Shown piece after piece: positions 24,086 through 29,030 of a stretch of 30,446 bases of DNA. The DNA is from a virus. Below the pieces are notes generated by a model, which saw only the letters and a program-made list of their open reading frames with translations, searched no databases and was not told the origin of the DNA. A program made the translations under genes and the position numbers. The stretch covers positions 1-30,446 of the IMG/VR virus record IMGVR_UViG_3300042549_006850. One strand, given 5' to 3'. How positions within the stretch are numbered: the first letter of the stretch is position 1; every line of letters begins with the position of its first letter.

Positions 24086-24136
24086 AACCTAGATGTAAGC
24101 ACGAGCGACTAAACTCGAAAGCTATCTAGGTTTTTT
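24086..24136 (+). ncRNA. Long hairpin followed by T-run (terminator or small structured RNA)
   Basis: AACCTAGAT (24086-24094) pairs with ATCTAGGTT (24124-24132), nine perfect base pairs, followed by six T in a row from 24131. Inside, AGC pairs with GCT and GAG with CTC, so an extended internal stem is possible. The closing loop is about 7-8 bases. It could be a second terminator or the 3' end of a small RNA starting upstream near the lysis terminator. Confidence 0.45.
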
Positions 24137-24152
24137 ATTTGGAATTAATTCT

Positions 24153-24160
24153 TATATTTG
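24153..24160 (+). promoter_or_regulatory. -7 box just upstream of the tRNA-like RNA
   Basis: TATATTTG at 24153-24160 would place transcription start at about 24166-24168, coinciding with the 5' end of the folded tRNA-like RNA. The expected -33 element overlaps the T-run of the hairpin and is poorly defined. Confidence 0.45.
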
Positions 24161-24166
24161 TATCGG

Positions 24167-24279
24167 TTCTGCATGGCGAAATTGGTTAGACGCACTAAAG
24201 TTTTTGTAGGTTTTAAAACGGTTAAATTCCGTGGGTACTTGTAATTGTACGAAATAAAGGTTCGAATCCTTTTGCGGAA
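24167..24279 (+). tRNA. Unusual tRNA-like RNA (Leu-type elements, expanded middle)
   Basis: A seven-base acceptor pair (TTCTGCA with TGCGGAA), a Leu-type D arm (GGCGAAATTGGTTAGACGC), and a perfect T arm (AAAGG-TTCGAAT-CCTTT) are present in the right order and phase. An additional pair of G-C at 24165-24166/24280-24281 could extend the acceptor to nine. Between D and T arms, 62 bases replace the usual 33 or so of a type II tRNA. TAAAG...TTTTA gives an anticodon-like stem with a ten-base loop containing TAG. ACGG...CCGT forms a variable arm. An extra hairpin GTAC...GTAC is inserted before the T arm. No encoded CCA. It may be a degenerate tRNA-Leu(UAG), a decoy, or a tRNA-like regulator. The fold is by eye. 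Confidence 0.55.
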
Positions 24280-24330
24280 CCCCTTTTAAAAAAAAGAATT
24301 CATAACAATATTCTTCATGTTGAGAATTTA

Positions 24331-24362
24331 ATCCATCAGGCTCTACACTGGTGGATTTTTTA
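24331..24362 (+). terminator. Terminator after the tRNA-like RNA
   Basis: ATCCATCAG (24331-24339) pairs with CTGGTGGAT (24348-24356), nine pairs with one T-G, an eight-base loop, and a T-run (24356-24360, then mostly T). It ends the tRNA-like transcript and separates it from the following operon. Confidence 0.7.
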
Positions 24363-24366
24363 TTTT

Positions 24367-24396
24367 ACCGTTCATCCGATTCTACAACCGTTCATC
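24367..24396. repeat. Tandem direct repeat ACCGTTCATC upstream of early operon
   Basis: Two exact copies of ACCGTTCATC occur at 24367-24376 and 24387-24396, 20 bases apart (about two helical turns). They lie 53-82 bases upstream of the -7 box of the next operon, a typical location for an activator- or repressor-binding site. Confidence 0.55.
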
Positions 24397-24412
24397 ACAA
24401 AACACAAAAATA

Positions 24413-24432
24413 AATTCGAAAAATCTCGAATT
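24413..24432. promoter_or_regulatory. Inverted-repeat operator AATTCGA-N6-TCGAATT
   Basis: Perfect inverted repeat of seven bases per arm, with a six-base spacer. It covers the position where the -33 element of the promoter with -7 box 24449-24456 should lie. Binding by a dimeric regulator would therefore block the polymerase. No obvious regulator gene lies directly adjacent in the window. Confidence 0.55.
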
Positions 24433-24448
24433 ATCAAAATAAACACAC

Positions 24449-24456
24449 TACATTTG
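24449..24456 (+). promoter_or_regulatory. Promoter -7 box of the early small-gene operon
   Basis: TACATTTG matches TAnnTTTG and lies 22-29 bases before the ATG at 24478. The -33 region is occupied by the inverted repeat at 24413-24432 rather than a clear TTTG, suggesting regulation. Confidence 0.5.
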
Positions 24457-24477
24457 TAAGACAAAAACAAAGGAATT

Positions 24478-24819
24478 ATGATTTTAAAAAGAACATTAAC
24501 AAAAAAATCTGTAATAGGTTTCGGAAAGTATAAAAAAGAAACAGTAGGAAAATTACTTGAAATGAGATTAAAACGTGCGTTAGTTTCAATGTATTACAAA
24601 ATGTCATCAATTGATTTTACAGAAGATATATTAATGGAGTTGGGTATAGTTGATGAATGGAAAATTGATAAGCCGTCAATTGACAATGAAAAGTATATTT
24701 TATTTATACAACAAAATAATATGTTGTTTGAAAGAACTTCTGATTCTCCTAATGCTTTGAAAAAAGAAAGAAAATACACTAAAGGTTATAATCAATCAAT
24801 AAACCAAGGTAGAAAATGA
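24478..24819 (+). CDS. Unknown 113-aa phage protein (first gene of early operon)
   Basis: Starts MILKRTLTKKSVIGFGKYKK and continues ETVGKLLEMRLKRALVSMYY. A pattern like (L)T.KS...FGKY...TVG.LLE......LIS.YYK recurs, as I remember it, in small proteins of Bacteroidota phages and mobile elements. The family has no assigned function that I know. The C-terminal part (about 60-113) has the acidic IDFTEDILMELGIVDEW and a Lys/Asn-rich tail. It is the first gene behind the regulated promoter and overlaps the next by four bases. Confidence 0.55.
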   Translation: MILKRTLTKKSVIGFGKYKKETVGKLLEMRLKRALVSMYYKMSSIDFTEDILMELGIVDEWKIDKPSIDNEKYILFIQQNNMLFERTSDSPNALKKERKYTKGYNQSINQGRK

Positions 24820-25013
24820 CTAAACTCCAAACATTGAAAAGGGAGTTGAAATACTCCCTTGCAACTTGGCACTTGTTCAAAGGTCAGAACGATGCGATTA
24901 GTAAGTATAGACCAATTGACCGAAGCGAGGAAGAAAAGCAGTTAGCAAAGTGTAAAACGCTTATACTACGAATCAGACTGCACCAAGAACACTACGAATT
25001 TTTAAATAATTAA
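24816..25013 (+). CDS. Unknown 65-aa basic protein
   Basis: Starts MTKLQTLKRELKYSLATWHL. It is Lys/Arg-rich and probably helical (RSEEEKQLAKCKTLILRIRL). It overlaps the upstream gene by four bases. A perfect eight-base-pair hairpin (24839-24860) lies in its early codons. No family recognised. Confidence 0.5.
   Translation: MTKLQTLKRELKYSLATWHLFKGQNDAISKYRPIDRSEEEKQLAKCKTLILRIRLHQEHYEFLNN
24839..24860 (+). other. Intragenic perfect hairpin near a start codon
   Basis: AAGGGAGT (24839-24846) and ACTCCCTT (24853-24860) form an eight-base-pair stem with a six-base TGAAAT loop, 24-45 bases into the 65-aa gene. There is no T-run, so it is not a normal terminator; it might influence translation or RNA stability. 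Confidence 0.45.
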
Positions 25014-25025
25014 AACAGAATTAAA

Positions 25026-25421
25026 ATGAAAAGAAACGACTTAAAAGAGATTAGCGAAAACGAGTTTGTTGCGGTCTTGGGGATGATGGATAATGAACAT
25101 TTTCTAGTTGATTTGGATAAATATGAGTTAGGAGAACAAGTTGATTCGGATTTTGAAAGATATAAAATGTTCAGTAAAGAATTAATTACGGATAAAACTG
25201 GACAAGCTTTTTATCTTTTAGATTTTACTATCATACCAGATATTAAAAGTGAGTACGCAGATTTTGACCCTTATGATAGTGGATGGTGTAATGTGTTACA
25301 ATCTTTTCAAGTTGATTTTATAGAACTATTCGACCTCGAAGAAAACCGAATCGACACAACAGCAGAACAGCGCCTGAAAATTGCTACTATTATTCAAGAA
25401 CGTTTAACAATTAAAAATTAG
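25026..25421 (+). CDS. Unknown 131-aa acidic protein
   Basis: Starts MKRNDLKEISENEFVAVLGM and is acidic throughout (YADFDPYDSGWCNVLQSFQV, ENRIDTTAEQRLKIATIIQE). It looks soluble and alpha/beta. It follows the previous gene by 12 bases. No recognised domain. Small acidic early proteins of phages are often host-takeover factors, but nothing here shows that. Confidence 0.5.
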   Translation: MKRNDLKEISENEFVAVLGMMDNEHFLVDLDKYELGEQVDSDFERYKMFSKELITDKTGQAFYLLDFTIIPDIKSEYADFDPYDSGWCNVLQSFQVDFIELFDLEENRIDTTAEQRLKIATIIQERLTIKN

Positions 25422-25425
25422 GATT

Positions 25426-25596
25426 ATGATAATCAGAAAAGAAGAAAATGTTTATTCAGTAAATCGCAAACGATGGAAAAAACAAAGCCAATTTAATAAC
25501 GATAGGGTTTCATTGGTAATACTTAGAAAAACAATTTATTTTTTATTTATACCTATTTTTTGGAGTGAAAAAATTACAGATAAATATTACAATTAA
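25426..25596 (+). CDS. Small 56-aa basic protein with hydrophobic segment
   Basis: ATG 25426 lies four bases after the previous stop, and the frame closes three bases before the next ATG at 25600, so it fits the operon tightly. The product has a basic N-terminal half (VNRKRWKKQSQFNNDR) and a hydrophobic stretch (TIYFLFIPIFW). No family recognised; possible single-pass membrane protein. Confidence 0.55.
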   Translation: MIIRKEENVYSVNRKRWKKQSQFNNDRVSLVILRKTIYFLFIPIFWSEKITDKYYN

Positions 25597-25599
25597 GCT

Positions 25600-25836
25600 A
25601 TGAAACTAACAGACAAAGACGAGGTCAACGAAGCACGTGAAAAGTTTATGATTGAGTTGGGAAAATGCGGGAACAATTTTAAAGAACTATGTGTAAATCA
25701 TAATCTGAATTACAGCACATTACACAGTCAAATGTATGTATCGAAGTACTTTGATTTGAGAACGGCAAACGACCTCCTCGAAAAAATGAACAGCAACAAG
25801 AGATTTAAAAACACAATTCAATTAGTTGAAGTATGA
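25600..25836 (+). CDS. Small HTH-like protein, 78 aa
   Basis: About residues 26-46 (KELCVNHNLNYSTLHSQMYV) have a helix-turn-helix-like look, with a polar recognition helix preceded by a turn (N..NYSTLHSQ). The N-terminus is charged and helical. It overlaps the next gene, which also has a DNA-binding domain, by four bases. A role as a small transcription or replication regulator is possible, but the similarity is weak. Confidence 0.5.
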   Translation: MKLTDKDEVNEAREKFMIELGKCGNNFKELCVNHNLNYSTLHSQMYVSKYFDLRTANDLLEKMNSNKRFKNTIQLVEV

Positions 25837-26216
25837 ATCATGCAATAATATGCCAACAGATTAATCGAAATAGTATTAAATACTCAATATTCGATGATAA
25901 GACTTTAAAAAATTACTTTTCAAAAGTTGGAAAATACAGAGGTGTTTATCTAATTTCAATGAAAGCATTTGTTTCAAAGGAATTAAAAAAGAAAGGGTAC
26001 TCACTTACTCAAATTGGAAGCATTTTAGGACTTAATCACTCAACAGTAGTTAACTTAAATAAACGTGAGTTCATCCAATGTGAGCTAGATTTTTTAGATA
26101 AATATTTCGATAAATGTATAATTGATAATTTAATTCCAAAAACATTTCACACAAAATTTTATATTGAAAACTATGAAAAAAAACATATCCACCATTTTAA
26201 ACTTGAAAAACTATGA
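25833..26216 (+). CDS. DnaA domain IV-like DNA-binding protein
   Basis: Residues about 40-82 read YLISMKAFVSKELKKKGYSL followed by TQIGSILGLNHSTVVNLNK. This matches the DnaA C-terminal domain (Bac_DnaA_C) pattern YS...IG..LG.(R)DHSTV....... The DnaA signature HSTV is present as NHSTV, preceded by the GYSLTQIG helix. There is no AAA+ ATPase part, so the protein is not a full initiator. Phage proteins of this form may bind DnaA-box-like sites or regulate replication. It overlaps its neighbours by four bases on both sides. Confidence 0.7.
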   Translation: MNHAIICQQINRNSIKYSIFDDKTLKNYFSKVGKYRGVYLISMKAFVSKELKKKGYSLTQIGSILGLNHSTVVNLNKREFIQCELDFLDKYFDKCIIDNLIPKTFHTKFYIENYEKKHIHHFKLEKL

Positions 26217-26440
26217 AAGCATCAATAATACACTTTGAGGTGTTGGGAAAGGCAGAAATGATTTACTGCTATAAGCACGAACTTACGTCGACACGTGAGC
26301 GTTTAAAGGAACACATCAAACGAATTACACCAACAGCTAGGATAACAAGTATTGGTCACGGCTTAGATTTACCCGACGATATTATCCTAAACAACGGACT
26401 GAAAAACTGGATTGAAAACAACGAAAAATATTTGAAATGA
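26213..26440 (+). CDS. Unknown 75-aa protein
   Basis: Starts MKASIIHFEVLGKAEMIYCY and ends LKNWIENNEKYLK. It has a beta-alpha pattern (KEHIKRITPTARITSIGHGL) but no recognisable signature. It overlaps neighbours by four bases on each side. Confidence 0.5.
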   Translation: MKASIIHFEVLGKAEMIYCYKHELTSTRERLKEHIKRITPTARITSIGHGLDLPDDIILNNGLKNWIENNEKYLK

Positions 26441-26589
26441 AAGAGAAAACTAGAGCCACAATATTTTGGCTATTGCTTGCGGTTGGGTTTGTGTACATTT
26501 GTGTTAAGTTTAGCAAACCGAAATACGAAGAAATCCACTCGCCACATATTGAAGAGGATGGGAGTACGTTGTTAATTGAACGCCACTAA
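26437..26589 (+). CDS. Small single-pass membrane protein, 50 aa
   Basis: The ATG at 26437 overlaps the previous stop by four bases (ATGA). The product (MKEKTRATIFWLLLAVGFVY...) has an N-terminal basic segment, a transmembrane span at about 8-22, and a polar C-terminal tail (EEIHSPHIEEDGSTLLIERH). The tail probably faces the periplasm by the positive-inside rule. No family recognised. Confidence 0.5.
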   Translation: MKEKTRATIFWLLLAVGFVYICVKFSKPKYEEIHSPHIEEDGSTLLIERH

Positions 26590-26642
26590 TCAGGTTTAAA
26601 AACCACTCAACACAAAAAGCGAAAAGAAATAAAGTAAAAAGT

Positions 26643-26650
26643 TAACTTTG
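26643..26650 (+). promoter_or_regulatory. Possible -7 box for the DUF3560 gene
   Basis: TAACTTTG matches TAnnTTTG, 18-25 bases ahead of the ATG at 26668. No clear -33 at the proper distance. Confidence 0.4.
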
Positions 26651-26667
26651 AATAAAAAACAAAGAAT

Positions 26668-27321
26668 ATGAACACATTCGTAAAATACGCACCAAATGTA
26701 TTTATTGCTAAATGCAACGAGCCAAAACAAAAAGGTCAAACAATTACAATGACCTCAAAGTATGGAAAAGAATCTGAACACATTGTACATAATTGTTTAG
26801 GTAAAAGTACTGATGGGTTAAGTTGGTTTTATTCAATTACTCGTGCAGATGGTTTAAACGCTCAAGATTTTGCTAAAAAGAAAGCTGAAAAGATTGATGG
26901 GTATAAACAAAACGCTTTAAATAAAAGTGATGAAGCGTGGAAAGCATCCCATGAAGGCAGAGAATTTTTAGCATTAGCAGAACCAATCAAAATAGGACAC
27001 CATTCAGAAAAAAGACACCGCGCGTTAATCGAAAGAAATCATAGAAGAATGGATAAATCTATGGAATTAAGAAAAAAAGCAGAAAGCTACGATGGTAAAA
27101 AAGCTCACTGGGAATCAATGGCAAATAAAATTGATTTATCAATGCCTGAATCAATTGAATATTTTGAGTTTAAACTAGAAGAAGCAAAAATGAACCACGA
27201 AGGACTAAAAAACGGAACTATTGAAAAATCACATTCTTATTCATTAACATACGCAAAAAAAGCAGTTAACGAAATGCAAAAGAATTACTATTTAGCTGTA
27301 AAATTGTGGGGTAATAATTAA
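26668..27321 (+). CDS. DUF3560 family protein
   Basis: The 217-aa protein contains PIKIGHHSEKRHRALIERN (about residues 109-127) and KSMELRKKAESYDGKKAHWE, the core pattern of DUF3560, a domain with a conserved GHHSE..H.....R motif. DUF3560 proteins occur in phages, plasmids and mobile elements. Their activity is not established; conserved His and Glu suggest nucleic acid or metal binding. The N-terminus (about 1-70) is a small beta-rich segment. It is spaced 78 bases from the previous gene, with its own -7 box. Confidence 0.7.
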   Translation: MNTFVKYAPNVFIAKCNEPKQKGQTITMTSKYGKESEHIVHNCLGKSTDGLSWFYSITRADGLNAQDFAKKKAEKIDGYKQNALNKSDEAWKASHEGREFLALAEPIKIGHHSEKRHRALIERNHRRMDKSMELRKKAESYDGKKAHWESMANKIDLSMPESIEYFEFKLEEAKMNHEGLKNGTIEKSHSYSLTYAKKAVNEMQKNYYLAVKLWGNN

Positions 27322-27326
27322 ATATT

Positions 27327-27412
27327 AGGAAAATCGGAAATTCCGACTTTCCTGACGTCAGGAAGACGATAATTGTTGTAAATTCGAACATTACGCAAAT
27401 AAATTGTTCGAA
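27327..27412. promoter_or_regulatory. Cluster of palindromes upstream of the methyltransferase
   Basis: In 187 bases between genes there are three inverted repeats. The first is AGGAAA-A-TCGGAA-A-TTCCGA-C-TTTCCT at 27327-27353 (12 of 13 arm positions pair). The second is TTCCTGACGTCAGGAA at 27349-27364, a perfect 16-base palindrome sharing its left half with the first. The third is TTCGAAC (27383-27389) with GTTCGAA (27406-27412). The GTCAGGAA half-site recurs at 27438-27445. No -7 box is clear. Probably operators or a protein-binding region controlling the methyltransferase. Confidence 0.6.
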
Positions 27413-27508
27413 AACAGAACAAAACCATTTTACCGAGGTCAGGAAAAAGGTAACAGACCATTTTGTTGACACCAACGAAATGATAACAGAACAACTAAAA
27501 CTAGAATT

Positions 27509-28174
27509 ATGAAAATATTAAACCTTTACGCTTGCTTAGGTGGGAATCGATACAAGTGGGATGAAGTGGCAAAAGAAGCAGGAATTGAAATAGAGGTCAC
27601 GGCAGTTGAATGGGATGAAGAATTAGCTAGATTATATCAAGAACGTTTCCAGAATGATATTGTAATAATCGCAGATGCACACCAATATCTCCTAGACCAT
27701 TACAAAGAGTTTGATTTTATTTGGAGTTCGCCACCTTGTCCATCTCATAGCTCTATCAGATGGAAAGCTAAATATAAATTAGATGCTATTTATCCTGAGA
27801 TGAGTTTGTATCAGGAGATAATTTTATTAGATAAATGGTTTGATGGAAAGTATGTAGTTGAAAATGTAATACCATACTACGAGCCACTAATACCAGCTAA
27901 AAAAAGAGGTAGACATTTATATTGGACAAACTTTAATTTGCCTAATGATATAGGGAATAGAAAAGATGCTAATGGATTAATGGATGGAGCAAAAGATGAA
28001 GTTAATTTATGGTGTAAATTTCACGATTATGATTTATACAAGTATAAAGGTGAGCAAAGAAGGGATAAAATTGCTCGCAACCTGGTTGACTACGAAGCTG
28101 GACGCACTATTCTCGAAACCGCTTTAGGAATAATTAAAAAGAAAGATGAAAAACAAATATCAATGTTTGATTAA
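27509..28174 (+). CDS. DNA (cytosine-5) methyltransferase
   Basis: The 221-aa protein has the C5-MTase motif order. Motif I is LNLYACLGGNRYKWDE (binding SAM) and motif IV is SSPPCPSHSS with catalytic Cys77. Motif VI is VVENVIPYY, and motif VIII is the variant KKRGRHLYWTNF. A short closing motif X region (IARNLVDYEAGRTILETAL) follows. It is much shorter than typical Dcm-type enzymes (about 330-470 aa), with almost no room for a target-recognition domain between motifs VIII and X. The role could be protection from restriction or a regulatory mark; sequence specificity cannot be read. Confidence 0.85.
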   Translation: MKILNLYACLGGNRYKWDEVAKEAGIEIEVTAVEWDEELARLYQERFQNDIVIIADAHQYLLDHYKEFDFIWSSPPCPSHSSIRWKAKYKLDAIYPEMSLYQEIILLDKWFDGKYVVENVIPYYEPLIPAKKRGRHLYWTNFNLPNDIGNRKDANGLMDGAKDEVNLWCKFHDYDLYKYKGEQRRDKIARNLVDYEAGRTILETALGIIKKKDEKQISMFD

Positions 28175-28242
28175 TTATGAAGTACGAAGAGTTCAAACTC
28201 CATCAAAGCGTGTGCAAGTATTAAATAAGTAAATAAATAAAA

Positions 28243-28596
28243 ATGCAAATAAAAGGAAAAATCAAAGAAATCCGAGAAGCTGTGCAAGTATCGGATAAAT
28301 TCAAGAAAAGGGAGTTTATAATATTAACAGAGGAAACCTATCCTAATAATTACTTAATTCAACTTTCTCAGGATAGATGTAATTTAATTGATAATTATAA
28401 AGTTGGTCAAAATGTAAATGTTAGTATTAATCTAGTCGGAAAAGAATGGAAAAACCCACAAGGCGAATTGAAATACTTCACCACACTGGATGGATGGAAA
28501 ATTGAAGCGGATGGAGTTCAAAATACTCCACCTCCACAAAATCAAACACCAAAAATTGAATCAAACACAGACGGAACAGACGATTTACTGTTTTAA
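28243..28596 (+). CDS. DUF3127 SSB-like OB-fold protein
   Basis: The 117-aa protein resembles DUF3127: IKGKIKEIREAVQVSDKFKK, then REFIILTEETYPNNYLIQ, then VGQNVNVSINLVGKEWKNPQ, then YFTTLDGWKIE. A Pro/Gln linker follows, ending with DGTDDLLF, an acidic-hydrophobic tip like the SSB tail that recruits partner proteins. Its probable role is to bind single-stranded DNA during phage replication. This matches its position next to an origin-like region and a primase. The tip is DDLLF rather than DDIPF of bacterial SSB. A 15-codon ORF upstream was not accepted as a gene. Confidence 0.75.
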   Translation: MQIKGKIKEIREAVQVSDKFKKREFIILTEETYPNNYLIQLSQDRCNLIDNYKVGQNVNVSINLVGKEWKNPQGELKYFTTLDGWKIEADGVQNTPPPQNQTPKIESNTDGTDDLLF

Positions 28597-28605
28597 AATT
28601 AAATT

Positions 28606-28633
28606 AAAGACTGCTTTTAGCGGTCTTTTTTTT
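28606..28633 (+). terminator. Terminator after the SSB-like gene
   Basis: AAAGAC-T-GC with GC-G-GTCTTT and loop TTTTA forms a stem of nine pairs including one T-G, followed by a T-rich run. It lies nine bases after the stop codon. Confidence 0.75.
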
Positions 28634-28639
28634 GTTTTA

Positions 28640-28885
28640 TACCGCAACACTTCAACGCAAAAACAGTTGATTTTCTATAAGGGGGGTATAGGGGGATTTT
28701 TCAAATATATTTATTTTAAAAAATTAATATTTTTTTTCACCGCTTAGACCCCCTTGACCCTGTTTTTATTCGTTCGAAGTGTTGCAAAAACATGTGAACG
28801 CCTGTTTTTATTGAGTTTGAACCACAACAGTTTAAAGTACACTTTTGCAACAGTTTAAAAAAGTGTTGTAAAAATGTGTTGTTGT
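28640..28885. other. Candidate replication origin (iteron-like repeats, G-run, AT-rich block)
   Basis: This gene-free region holds several elements. GCAACACTT is at 28644-28652 and its reverse complement AAGTGTTGC at 28777-28785. A near-copy of the latter's context (AGTGTTGTAAAAA) starts near 28862, and CAACAGTTTAAA occurs exactly twice (28825-28836 and 28848-28859, 23 bases apart). GGGGGGTATAGGGGG is at 28681-28695, followed by an AT-only-like stretch to about 28738, and CCCCC at 28749-28753. It lies between an SSB-like gene and a primase and is rich in repeated short motifs, as replication origins are. Function is not proven. Confidence 0.45.
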
Positions 28886-28908
28886 GTATTTTATATCAAA
28901 TAAATTAC

Positions 28909-28916
28909 TATTTTTG
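28909..28916 (+). promoter_or_regulatory. Promoter -7 box of the primase transcript
   Basis: TATTTTTG at 28909-28916 matches TAnnTTTG. The best -33-like GTTG at 28881-28884 is 24 bases upstream, slightly too far. Transcription would start near 28922, giving a leader of about 108 bases. Confidence 0.45.
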
Positions 28917-28927
28917 TAAAATAAAGT

Positions 28928-29030
28928 TTTGTGCGAAACTAAAGAGCTTATTGAAAGCCTTATTGAAACGACTTGAGCGCACACGATAGTCTTTTGATAG
29001 GGCTTTTTCATTTTTAATCATTTGTGCGAA
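28928..29030 (+). promoter_or_regulatory. Structured leader with repeat-complementary hairpin (candidate attenuator)
   Basis: TTTGTGCGAA occurs at 28928-28937 and again at 29021-29030, where its final A is the first base of the primase start codon. Between them, 28954-28973 pairs with 28988-29006: 19 base pairs, one bulged C, several G-U pairs, followed by a run of T. The 14-base loop contains CGCACA (28978-28983), complementary to TGTGCG in both repeats. So the hairpin can act as a terminator, and its loop could pair with the leader repeat or with the sequence at the start codon. Confidence 0.55.

Noticed and set aside
28177-28224. 15-codon ORF between the methyltransferase and DUF3127 genes
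   Set aside because: Too short and without supporting evidence; could be a leader peptide at best.
28490-28747. Plus-strand 85-codon frame
   Set aside because: It overlaps the end of the DUF3127 gene out of frame and runs through its terminator and the repeat region; low-complexity product.
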